A stretch of DNA of 64,000 nt from Klebsiella oxytoca (lineage in GTDB: Bacteria > Pseudomonadota > Gammaproteobacteria > Enterobacterales > Enterobacteriaceae): contig NZ_CP046115.1 in assembly GCF_009707385.1 (NCBI RefSeq), positions 3,720,001-3,784,000 of the forward strand, given 5' to 3'. A program made the position numbers and the translations under genes. Positions within the stretch are counted from its first letter, which is position 1; each line of letters begins with the position of its first letter. Positions 57,206-64,000 of this stretch are shown piece by piece. The notes below the pieces were generated by a model. It did no database searches and was not told the origin of the DNA. It was given only the letters and a program-made list of their open reading frames with translations.

Positions 57206-58240
57206 TTATTCAATTTCTGCCTGAATGGTTGCCGTAGCGGTAAATCCACCGCCGGTAGGTAAATTACCGGTGGTATTTATCGGATAGATTTTCATGGTCG
57301 TATCTCCGGTCTGAGTCGAGTAGTTCAGATTCACCGGAAGCAGCCCCGAAAGGACTGGAATTTTAACACCAGTTATATTTTCAATGCGCACTGCAATATC
57401 GTTATTGGTCGTTGCCAGAGCGGTACCATCATGTATATCTTTTGTTCCCTGAAAAGAGAGCGAGATTTTTACCCCTGCGGAGATATTTGTACAGGCCACG
57501 GTCATATTTACCACATGTGGGGTAAAGCCCGTTGGCATCTGATTGATAGTTTTAAAGTCATTGCCAGCAATGTCACCAAAATTAATATTAATCGGCTGAC
57601 CCGAATTTATTTCACAGGACTGAGGTACCGTTACCGACCCGCTCATTGAGATCTGTGTCAGAGGAGTACCGCTGTAGCTTCCCGTTTTCCGCGTCCCGTA
57701 GACATTAAGGATTATCGTCGGAGGGATCATCACCTGACCGACGAATGGCCGGGTAAAATAGAGTGAAATATACCCTTTTGACCCCGTATTAAAAATGGTA
57801 CCGCCGGTATTACAGGCATAACCCTGGTTATTTTGGTTGCTCTTATCATGGATTGGCGTAGGAATATAGTCATTCACGCCTCCGGCAATATATAGCTCGC
57901 TGGCAATCTCCAGATATTTATTAAGCTGGTAAAAATTCAATCCGCTGCGCGTTTGTGTCGCAACCAGCCCGGGGATCGTGGCTTTAAAATAGGTTACGCC
58001 ACTGGCGCTGTCACAATCGCACTTCGCCTGATAGGTTCCCCCGGTATTCCACTGGTACAAACGATTAAACTCCATCCCGGCCTGGTTTTGTGCCGGGTTA
58101 GTAAAGGTTTCTATAAATGAAAAACTGTCCTGAAAAGGAGTACCGCTGTTATTCTGGCACCATCCGGTGGCGGCCAGCGCCTGTACTGGCATGACCAGCG
58201 CCATTAGGCCTGCTACTATTCCCCATGAAAATCGTTTCAT
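57206..58240 (-). CDS. Fimbrial tip adhesin-like protein
   Basis: 344 residues: signal peptide to about residue 23, an N-terminal domain of about 180 residues, then a C-terminal pilin domain beginning near SGSVTVPQSCEINSGQPI and ending GFTATATIQAEIE. The N-terminal domain has four cysteines (WCQNN, CDCD, YACNTG), suggesting two disulfides, and lies where FimH and LpfD carry the lectin domain. Length and position (between usher and minor pilin) fit LpfD-type adhesins. Ligand unknown. Confidence 0.85.
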   Translation of the reverse strand: MKRFSWGIVAGLMALVMPVQALAATGWCQNNSGTPFQDSFSFIETFTNPAQNQAGMEFNRLYQWNTGGTYQAKCDCDSASGVTYFKATIPGLVATQTRSGLNFYQLNKYLEIASELYIAGGVNDYIPTPIHDKSNQNNQGYACNTGGTIFNTGSKGYISLYFTRPFVGQVMIPPTIILNVYGTRKTGSYSGTPLTQISMSGSVTVPQSCEINSGQPININFGDIAGNDFKTINQMPTGFTPHVVNMTVACTNISAGVKISLSFQGTKDIHDGTALATTNNDIAVRIENITGVKIPVLSGLLPVNLNYSTQTGDTTMKIYPINTTGNLPTGGGFTATATIQAEIE

Positions 58241-58259
58241 TCTCTCTGCATCCTTTCGA

Positions 58260-60809
58260 TTAACGGCATAGCCCCTGGGCTACAATAATCCCGGTGAGGG
58301 TTTTGCCTGACGGCAGCGCATACTGAATTTGACAGCGCTCTTGCGCCCCCGAGCCCCATTTAGCATTGAGTACGCCGCTCGATCCCAGACCGGTTAAATA
58401 GACCTGCCCGCCGTCGCCAACGATAAATGCCTGCTCTGACGTAGCGGCTTCCGAATCGCTGACCACCGCGCCGAAAGGCACTGGCTGACCATCGGCCCGA
58501 CGCATCGTCATCAACACCCGACTACCGACGCTGGTGATGTAACTTGCGCGCACTACCGCTCCGCGGGTGGGCACGACAGTCTGGGTTGTTAACTCAAGGT
58601 CAACCTCATCCGGCATCGTGCTGGTATCAAGGGTCAGCGTATTCTTACGATACGGCGAGGTATAGGGCACAACGGCGTAGCCACGCCAGTCGGTCCTGAC
58701 GCCGGTTTGGTTGCTAACGCCAACGCCCGAAGCGCCCGGCGCTTTTATTAATGCCAGCGTTTCGCCAAAAGGCTGCCCCAGCGTCAGGCCATTTTCATGC
58801 GCCAGCACTCCACCGCGCAGGGCATAGTTCAGACGATGACTATACCTATCATGGCTGTAGCCGCCGGTAAGTTCCGCATAGGTTGCCCGCCAGTCGCCAT
58901 TAATACTGCCGCTCTCCCCTCTTCCCTGGCTGGCATATCCTTCCTGTACGCTCCAGCTCAGGTTATTACGCTCCAGCAAAGTACCGGAGAGACCCAGATT
59001 ATTGCTGGTTGAGCCATTTTTACTGCTGTTGAGGGAGTAGCTGGCATAGACCGGTTTTGGTAGCCATTCTCCCAGAGGAACGCTGATGCTCAGCGCGAAC
59101 AGATGATCTTCGTCATTACGCTCGCCGCTATTCTGGTCGGTCGTATTGCGGTTATAGCTGTAATTCATGCTATAGCTGATACCGCGCCAGCTGTTGTTAT
59201 ATCCCACCCCGACGGATTCCATCGAGCGTCCGGTGCTCCAGTAGTCTTCACGGATATAGCTCAACGACAGCGATCCCATTTCTTCGCCAAGGCTCTGGCT
59301 GAGCGTCACTTCCCCCCGGTTACGCCGCCGCTCAATGGAAGGGGTATAGCTATCATCACGATAGGTATCCAGCACCTCCTGCATATCCCAGTAGCCGCTG
59401 GTCGCGTAACGATATCCCGCAAGGGCAACGTTTGTTCCCAGACCCGGCAGATCCTTGCTGTAACGGACCCGAACCGACTGCCCGCTCTCTTTATCTTGAT
59501 CCTGGCGGTTCGACCAGGCCTGGGTGACATCCGTTGATACCGCGCCAAATTCCCCGAGATTTTTCCCCATTCCCAGCGCCAGCGCCTGATATTTGCTGCT
59601 AAATTGACCACCGCCATAGAGGGTTATTCCCCAGGGGAGACCGTAGATTGCCGTCGCCTGAGTGAGCGGTGTTTCATCAATACTATTGTCGTAGGCGCGG
59701 TAGACACCGGAGGTCACGCTATATTTCAGACGCCCCTCACGCTGCAGAACAGGGAGCGATGCATAAGGCACGATCAGGTTCTGTTCGCTGCCATCGGATT
59801 CCTTAATGGTGACGGATAAATCGCCCGAGCCGCCGGTTGGATACATATCGGTGATTTCAAAAGCGCCTGGAGAGACATAGGTCTGGTAAATCTCATAGCC
59901 ATTTTGACGGATAATGACCTGGGCATTAGTCCGCGCGATCCCACGAACGACCGGCGCATAGCCGCGCAGGCTTTCCGGCAGCATATCGTCGTCGGAAGCC
60001 AGCATCGCGCCGCGGAAAGGGATGCCTTCGAAAACGTCAGCATCGGTACTGCTGTCGCCCAGCGTCATCACGCCCTGGAGCGCATTAATATTGCGCTGAG
60101 CGTAGGTATAAACCGTATCCCAGCTGTTACTTGACTCGCCTGCGCTGCTGCTGCGGTTCCAGGTTGTATAGTTGCGCAAACGCCACGGGCCAATATTGAT
60201 ACCGGGGCGCAGGTTAACGTATTGATTGTCGCTGTCCGCTATATCGTTCTTACGCGACCAGTTATTAGCGCCGCTAAAAGAGTAGTTCAACAGAAGAGCC
60301 GTAATTCCGTCATCCCATAGCTTCGGGTCAACCCAGCCCCGGGCTGCGCTGGAAACCGCCGCCTGGGGGAAGCTTAATAACAGGCGCTGCTGGCTAAAAC
60401 GGAAGTCAGCCTTTGCCTGGGGTATAACGCCAAAATCCGCGCATTCCGCCGATTTACGGCCTAATTCTGGGAACTGCTTGACGCGCACGCCCCATTCGGC
60501 AAGCTCCTCGACCTTCAGGCAAGGCTGCAATACCTCTGCTCCCGGCGCGCGGCCTGGCTTGAAAACGACGTCACGGGTATCCATAAAGACATTATTGAGG
60601 TAAATATCAACCCGGTAGGTGCCCGGCTGCTGCCCACCCACCTGTTCATAAGCCGATAGATCCCTGACGCCGGTTTGTGGGCCATCCATTTCCAATAATG
60701 CCGGGTTAAACACATCGCGAGCCAGCGCATCATCACTCCACGGAATCAAGGCAACGGCCAGAGCCCCGGCTATCCGGTTAAGCCGCCATTTGTTATGATT
60801 ATTTTGCAT
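58260..60809 (-). CDS. Fimbrial usher, outer-membrane assembly platform
   Basis: 849 residues with a signal peptide ending DALA. Domain order is that of PapC/FimD: N-terminal chaperone-binding domain (about 31-150, FNPALLEMDG, GTYRVDIYLNN), 24-strand barrel interrupted by the plug (about 225-320), and two C-terminal domains, with CQIQYAL and GLCR giving the terminal cysteine pair. It recruits chaperone-subunit complexes and secretes the growing fibre. Intact, in the middle of the operon. Confidence 0.95.
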   Translation of the reverse strand: MQNNHNKWRLNRIAGALAVALIPWSDDALARDVFNPALLEMDGPQTGVRDLSAYEQVGGQQPGTYRVDIYLNNVFMDTRDVVFKPGRAPGAEVLQPCLKVEELAEWGVRVKQFPELGRKSAECADFGVIPQAKADFRFSQQRLLLSFPQAAVSSAARGWVDPKLWDDGITALLLNYSFSGANNWSRKNDIADSDNQYVNLRPGINIGPWRLRNYTTWNRSSSAGESSNSWDTVYTYAQRNINALQGVMTLGDSSTDADVFEGIPFRGAMLASDDDMLPESLRGYAPVVRGIARTNAQVIIRQNGYEIYQTYVSPGAFEITDMYPTGGSGDLSVTIKESDGSEQNLIVPYASLPVLQREGRLKYSVTSGVYRAYDNSIDETPLTQATAIYGLPWGITLYGGGQFSSKYQALALGMGKNLGEFGAVSTDVTQAWSNRQDQDKESGQSVRVRYSKDLPGLGTNVALAGYRYATSGYWDMQEVLDTYRDDSYTPSIERRRNRGEVTLSQSLGEEMGSLSLSYIREDYWSTGRSMESVGVGYNNSWRGISYSMNYSYNRNTTDQNSGERNDEDHLFALSISVPLGEWLPKPVYASYSLNSSKNGSTSNNLGLSGTLLERNNLSWSVQEGYASQGRGESGSINGDWRATYAELTGGYSHDRYSHRLNYALRGGVLAHENGLTLGQPFGETLALIKAPGASGVGVSNQTGVRTDWRGYAVVPYTSPYRKNTLTLDTSTMPDEVDLELTTQTVVPTRGAVVRASYITSVGSRVLMTMRRADGQPVPFGAVVSDSEAATSEQAFIVGDGGQVYLTGLGSSGVLNAKWGSGAQERCQIQYALPSGKTLTGIIVAQGLCR

Positions 60810-60839
60810 TCTCTCTGGAACTCCCTAGCCTGATAGCCT

Positions 60840-61502
60840 TTACAAATTTGCGCTGTGCTGCGCGCCAATACCGCCGTAGTCATTGATCAGTTTCCAGCGC
60901 AATGATCCTGTGCTGCCGCGCGGCAGTTCAAAGCGCGCCGTCGCGCCAGGCGCCACCCAATTGGCCTCTTTAACTTCTGCACCACCGATTTTCACCTCGG
61001 CAAAATTCATATAAAACGCGGTAGGATTTGTGACCTGTAACGTATTGCCGCTGCGCGTCCAGCGAAGCTGTTCCGTCACCATTTCCGGCGTTCCCTGAAT
61101 GGATTTCGGCCGATAAATTAATTTGATGCGGGTTTTAATCGCGATCTGTAGCGTATTCGCGCCAGCTTTAGCCTGTGAGGATGGGATCGCTTTAATATTC
61201 ATCCAGAACATGCTTTCTTTGTTTTCCGGCAATCCGCCGCTATAAATCACCCGCAAACGGGTCTGCTGCTCGCCTTCCAGACGGAATAAAGGCGGCGTTA
61301 ACAAAAAGGGAGAAGATCCGTTATTCGCCTCAACCCAGCTTTGAATGAGATAGGGCGTGGCATCATTATTAGTCACGCTCAGAGAGGACTCTTTTTTGCC
61401 GCCGGGATAAATCAGGCGAGTGCCGCCGGTGACAACGCCCGCTTGTGCGGCTGCGCCTACCAGCAGCCATCCAGCCATCAGCAATTTCAGGTATGGTTTC
61501 AT
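60840..61502 (-). CDS. Periplasmic fimbrial chaperone (FGS type)
   Basis: 220 residues with a signal peptide cleaved after AQA. The conserved subunit-binding residues appear as Arg29 (TGGTRLIYP, position 8 of the mature protein) and Lys in KTRIKLIYRP; NPTAFYMNF is the usual linker and start of domain 2. The short F1-G1 loop (FRLEGEQQTRLRVIYSGG) marks the FGS subfamily. It donates its G1 strand to pilins and delivers them to the usher. Confidence 0.94.
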   Translation of the reverse strand: MKPYLKLLMAGWLLVGAAAQAGVVTGGTRLIYPGGKKESSLSVTNNDATPYLIQSWVEANNGSSPFLLTPPLFRLEGEQQTRLRVIYSGGLPENKESMFWMNIKAIPSSQAKAGANTLQIAIKTRIKLIYRPKSIQGTPEMVTEQLRWTRSGNTLQVTNPTAFYMNFAEVKIGGAEVKEANWVAPGATARFELPRGSTGSLRWKLINDYGGIGAQHSANL

Positions 61503-61519
61503 CTCCAGCTCCCTGGAAA

Positions 61520-61541
61520 AGCGAGCCGATTTCGGCTCGCT
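61520..61541 (-). other. Hairpin between the pilin and chaperone genes
   Basis: AGCGAGCC(G) and (C)GGCTCGCT form a 9-bp stem with a 4-nt loop on the pilin message just after its stop. Such hairpins partly terminate or protect transcripts so that the major pilin is made in excess. Confidence 0.65.
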
Positions 61542-61565
61542 GGCATGGTCTTAATAGACGGAGGA

Positions 61566-62093
61566 TCAGTTGTAGCTGATAGTGAAGTTAGCGGTACCGT
61601 TAGCTTTACCGGCCACAACGGTGGTATCGGTCTGGATATAACGAACGCGGAACGGCAGATCGATATCGCCGGTAGATGGGATGGTCAGGCTGGTAGAACG
61701 GGTGAACAGCGGCAGGGTACTGTTAGTGCTGCCATCAACCAGCTGCAGAGCCACGCCTGTAGCGACATTAGGTTCTGCGGTCAGTTGCAGTTTGCTATTG
61801 TCGCCGCCAACGTTAGTGCCGGAGAACAGTACCGATGCTTTAGTAACCGTAGTCGGGCAGTTTTTCAGTTGGATATCAAAACCTTGCTCAGCCGCGGTAG
61901 AACCGGTACCGGTAAACGCCGTCTTGGCGATCTGCCCCATTTGGACTTCCAGCGGGTTAGACAGGTCGTTAACCACGTCACAGCCCGCATCAATGATGTC
62001 GCCAATAAACTTCACCTGACCATCATCTGCCAGCGCAGCACCAGAGAATGTCGCGCAACCGGCAACAACAGCAGCAAGTAATGTTTTTTTCAT
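61566..62093 (-). CDS. Major fimbrial subunit (Fim/Lpf-type pilin)
   Basis: 175 residues. Signal peptide MKKTLLAAVVAGCATFSGAALA, donor-strand region VKFIGDIIDAGCDV, disulfide Cys38-Cys79 (AGCDVV, KNCPTTV), MGQIAKTAFTGTGSTAAEQG as in LpfA/FimA, and C-terminal beta-zipper NGTANFTISYN with penultimate Tyr. AAGGA precedes the ATG. It forms the rod of the fimbria. Its promoter is expected from the invertible element that ends 132 bp upstream. Confidence 0.93.
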   Translation of the reverse strand: MKKTLLAAVVAGCATFSGAALADDGQVKFIGDIIDAGCDVVNDLSNPLEVQMGQIAKTAFTGTGSTAAEQGFDIQLKNCPTTVTKASVLFSGTNVGGDNSKLQLTAEPNVATGVALQLVDGSTNSTLPLFTRSTSLTIPSTGDIDLPFRVRYIQTDTTVVAGKANGTANFTISYN

Positions 62094-62224
62094 GATTTAT
62101 CCTTTTCAATGCAGTCAATGCATTAACTTAAAAGCGCAATACCGTGCGCATCCTTTTATTTACGTTTGATATTAATAACGAAACAAAACATTGACCCATG
62201 AAATGGATATAATATTTTGAAGTG

Positions 62225-62245
62225 GTCATTTTGTATCAATTTGAC
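62225..62245 (+). repeat. Left inverted repeat of the switch (IRL)
   Basis: GTCA-TTTTGTATCAATT-TGAC. It sits within a larger perfect palindrome with 10-bp arms GAAGTGGTCA (62219-62228) and TGACCACTTC (62242-62251), which may be the two recombinase-binding half-sites. Confidence 0.85.
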
Positions 62246-62269
62246 CACTTCAATTAATTAAAATATAAA
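62241..62269 (+). promoter_or_regulatory. Promoter-like sequence P2 at the left end of the switch
   Basis: TTGACC (62241-62246), a 17-bp spacer and TATAAA (62264-62269), five of six matches in each hexamer. The -35 overlaps the left repeat. It reads inward on the plus strand, away from the pilin gene in this orientation. Confidence 0.55.
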
Positions 62270-62457
62270 TTGCCAGGGAAGGCGTTTGTAATTTTATATT
62301 TACCAGAAGAAAGCCTAATAAACATGATAAAAAACTGAGGAGCGCGACGTGAAACAAATCATACATAAAACAAATTTAAACAATGCAAAAAATAAATTTC
62401 ACTCATATATAATATAACAACATGAAAAACATAACGAAAAATATTGTTAACCCTAAA

Positions 62458-62486
62458 TTGACATTGTTACCGCCTGTAGATAGCAT
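62458..62486 (+). promoter_or_regulatory. Promoter-like sequence P1 at the right end of the switch
   Basis: Perfect TTGACA (62458-62463), a 17-bp spacer and TAGCAT (62481-62486; four of six). Transcription would start at the right repeat and read outward, as the fimA promoter of E. coli does at its repeat. After inversion it would lie at 62250-62278 facing the pilin ATG about 150 bp away. Confidence 0.6.
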
Positions 62487-62490
62487 AGGA

Positions 62491-62511
62491 GTCAGTTTGA
62501 TACAAAATGAC
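62491..62511 (-). repeat. Right inverted repeat of the switch (IRR)
   Basis: GTCA-GTTTGATACAAAA-TGAC. Its reverse complement matches the left repeat at 19 of 21 positions; the two differences are adjacent, in the spacer. Nine bases separate it from the recombinase gene's stop end. Confidence 0.85.
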
Positions 62512-62519
62512 TATTTCAT

Positions 62520-63071
62520 TTACCAAACCTCCCTGAATCTCGCATCGTTACTGGCGGTATATATGACCGTATGCTGAATATTTCTGTGGCCAAGAAAATC
62601 CTGAATCAATCGCGTATCGACGCCGTTATTTGCCAACGCAAAGCCGCAGGCATGGCGCAGCATATGCGGATGGGCGCTGATCTCCAGCTGCGCATCGCGG
62701 CTAAGGTTCTGCATCATTTGATATATACGCTGCCTCGATAAAGGCTGACCATTACGCGATAAAAAAAACCATTCAGAATTATTCCCTGGATAATCCTTAC
62801 GTACTCTCAGCCACTCGCTGAGGACCTTCTCCTCTTTTTTATAAACAGGATGAGTGGTGGAAAAACCATTTTTCAGTCGTCGAATATAAATAACCCCGCT
62901 TTGAATATCGATATCAGATAGCCGCCAGTGGCGAATTTCGCTGACCCGGCATCCATGATTAAAACACATCCATAATAAACAGGCATCGCGCTCCGGATTT
63001 GCCCCCCTCCTGGCCGCATCAACCAAACGCTGGACTTCCCCAACGGTTAAATGCTTACGCCTTGTTTTCAT
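62520..63071 (-). CDS. FimB/FimE-type tyrosine recombinase, complete active site
   Basis: 183 residues. The catalytic set is complete: Arg42 (NHGCRVSEI), His136 and Arg139 (HPHMLRHACG), His162 (LGHRNIQHT) and Tyr171 (VIYTASNDARF). It resembles FimB and FimE closely in the C-terminal half (TRLIQDFLGHRN). These enzymes invert the fim switch. The gene ends 8 bp from the right repeat and reads toward the switch, so its message could run into the pilin operon, and in the present orientation promoters P1 and P2 would produce RNA antisense to it. Confidence 0.93.
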   Translation of the reverse strand: MKTRRKHLTVGEVQRLVDAARRGANPERDACLLWMCFNHGCRVSEIRHWRLSDIDIQSGVIYIRRLKNGFSTTHPVYKKEEKVLSEWLRVRKDYPGNNSEWFFLSRNGQPLSRQRIYQMMQNLSRDAQLEISAHPHMLRHACGFALANNGVDTRLIQDFLGHRNIQHTVIYTASNDARFREVW

Positions 63072-63225
63072 TAACTTTCTCCATCAGCAAAACACAACAG
63101 TGTGCTTATTAATAATAGTACGGAAAATAACAGGGAGAGTGGAAACGTAAAGTGAGGTTAATATGACAAAAAGCATAGATAATACGAAAAATATTAAACA
63201 AAAAGTCCCCTTGTCGGACGGAAAT

Positions 63226-63252
63226 AAAAAAGGACCGCCGAAGCGATCCTTT
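63226..63252 (-). terminator. nuo operon rho-independent terminator
   Basis: On the minus strand GGATCGCTTCGGCGGTCC forms a stem-loop with a cTTCGg tetraloop, followed by six T. It lies 20 bp after the nuoN stop and bounds the fimbrial insertion. Confidence 0.9.
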
Positions 63253-63271
63253 TCTCAACCAGCAGACATCG

Positions 63272-64000
63272 TTACATCAGCGGAGCCGCCAGCTGTACGA
63301 TGCTGATTAACGGTTGCGGCCATACCCCGAGTACCAGCACCAGCAGCGCGGAGATCAGTACCACAATCCCTCCGGCGCTGTACTGCCAGTCAGACGGCGC
63401 ATCGCGATTCAGTTTCTCCGGCGCGCTCAGATAGAGGCTCACCGCTACGCGCAGGTAGTAGTAGAGACCAATCGCCGAACCCACAACCACCGCACCAACC
63501 AGCCACCACAGGTGGGCATGCACACCGACGGCCAGCACGTAAAACTTACCAATAAAGCCCAGCGTCATCGGAATACCGGCCAGAGACAGCATCATTACCG
63601 TCATCACCGCCGACAGAATCGGACGATGCCAGAACAGACCGCGGTAGGAATAGAGCGAGTCTGCATCCGGGCCACGGTACGGGCTGGACATCAGGCTCAC
63701 AACGCCAAACGCGCCAAGGCTGCTGAACAGGTAACCGGTCAGATAAACGCCCACCGCTTCCATCGACATCTCACCGCTCTGCAGAGCAATCAGCGCCACC
63801 AGCAGGTAACCAAGATGGGAAATAGAAGAGTAACCAAGCAGACGTTTGATATTCGTCTGGCTAAGCGCCATCAGGTTACCGAAGATAATCGACGCAAAGG
63901 CGATCAGCCCCAGTACTATACGTACTGCCTCGCTGCCGCCCACCGGGACATACAGGAACAGACGCATGACCACGCCAAAGATAGCAATTTTGCTGGCGGT
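63272..64000 (-). CDS. nuoN: NuoN, NADH dehydrogenase I membrane subunit, C-terminal part
   Basis: 243 codons, open at the right edge; the complete protein is about 485 residues. Membrane segments of the proton-antiporter-like fold include [20 protein letters not shown], with the conserved Lys, and [13 protein letters not shown]. The C-terminus ends [11 protein letters not shown]. NuoN is one of three antiporter-like pumping subunits of complex I and the last gene of the nuo operon. Apparent GTG/ATG starts inside the window are internal. Confidence 0.97.
   Translation of the reverse strand, partial: TASKIAIFGVVMRLFLYVPVGGSEAVRIVLGLIAFASIIFGNLMALSQTNIKRLLGYSSISHLGYLLVALIALQSGEMSMEAVGVYLTGYLFSSLGAFGVVSLMSSPYRGPDADSLYSYRGLFWHRPILSAVMTVMMLSLAGIPMTLGFIGKFYVLAVGVHAHLWWLVGAVVVGSAIGLYYYLRVAVSLYLSAPEKLNRDAPSDWQYSAGGIVVLISALLVLVLGVWPQPLISIVQLAAPLM

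Larger units (their letters stand above)
62225..62511. other. Candidate invertible promoter element (fimS-like phase switch), OFF orientation
   Basis: A 287-bp segment bounded by 21-bp inverted repeats, lying between a FimB/FimE-type recombinase gene and the pilin gene it would control. Each end has short inverted arms (GGTCA/TGACC on the left, AGTCA/TGACT on the right) around an asymmetric core TTTTGTATCAA, the layout of a tyrosine-recombinase crossover site. Two sigma70-like promoters inside both point to the plus strand, away from the pilin gene; inversion would aim both at it. That makes the present orientation OFF. E. coli fimS is similar in size (314 bp). Inversion itself is inferred. 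Confidence 0.82.

Overview
The window is a chromosomal segment of an enteric bacterium, most likely Klebsiella of the oxytoca/aerogenes type or a very close relative such as Raoultella. The E. coli-like order eco-mqo-yojI-alkB-ada-apbE-ompC-micF-rcsDBC-gyrA-ubiG-nrdAB-yfaE-glpQT-glpABC-rhm-yfaYZ-men-elaA-rbn-nuoN is kept. The major porin looks like OmpK36, and GyrA carries Thr at position 83, the wild-type residue of K. oxytoca and K. aerogenes.

Layout. 1-553 is the end of yejM, followed by tRNA-Pro(GGG). 750-4420 is a small accessory stretch: a decayed SRAP-domain (yedK-like) gene, a P-loop ATPase, a VOC-family protein, an AI-2E-family membrane protein and a lipoprotein. E. coli K-12 has narP-ccm-nap between proL and eco. 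4424-25233 is core: ecotin, Mqo, a SulP transporter and MgtE (both extra relative to E. coli K-12), YojI, the Ada-AlkB alkylation-repair operon, ApbE, OmpC with divergent micF, the Rcs phosphorelay and GyrA. 25419-37087 holds UbiG, class Ia ribonucleotide reductase with its ferredoxin, and glycerol-3-phosphate catabolism. 37110-41271 is the L-rhamnonate operon with its IclR regulator. 41475-47532 has yfaY, yfaZ, a clade-3 catalase, an Rpn-family gene, nudI and a DUF2238 gene. 47534-54533 is the menaquinone operon menFDHBCE. 54631-56070 is elaA and rbn. 56119-63071 is a chaperone-usher fimbrial cluster. The window closes with the end of nuoN and the nuo terminator.

The most interesting region is 56119-63071. 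Two FimB/FimE-type tyrosine recombinases bracket a five-gene fimbrial operon ordered like lpf (pilin, chaperone, usher, adhesin, minor pilin). Between the upstream recombinase and the pilin lies a 287-bp segment bounded by 21-bp inverted repeats (19 of 21 identical). It contains two sigma70-like promoters, both pointing away from the pilin gene. This reads as a fimS-like phase switch caught in the OFF orientation. The downstream recombinase has lost two conserved active-site histidines.

Three genes are interrupted. glpT has a 4-base deletion. The rpn gene has an in-frame amber codon, while its intragenic antitoxin-like reading frame (rpnS) keeps a perfect ribosome-binding site. The DUF2238 gene also has an in-frame amber codon. 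All calls come from reading the sequence alone; no database search was run.
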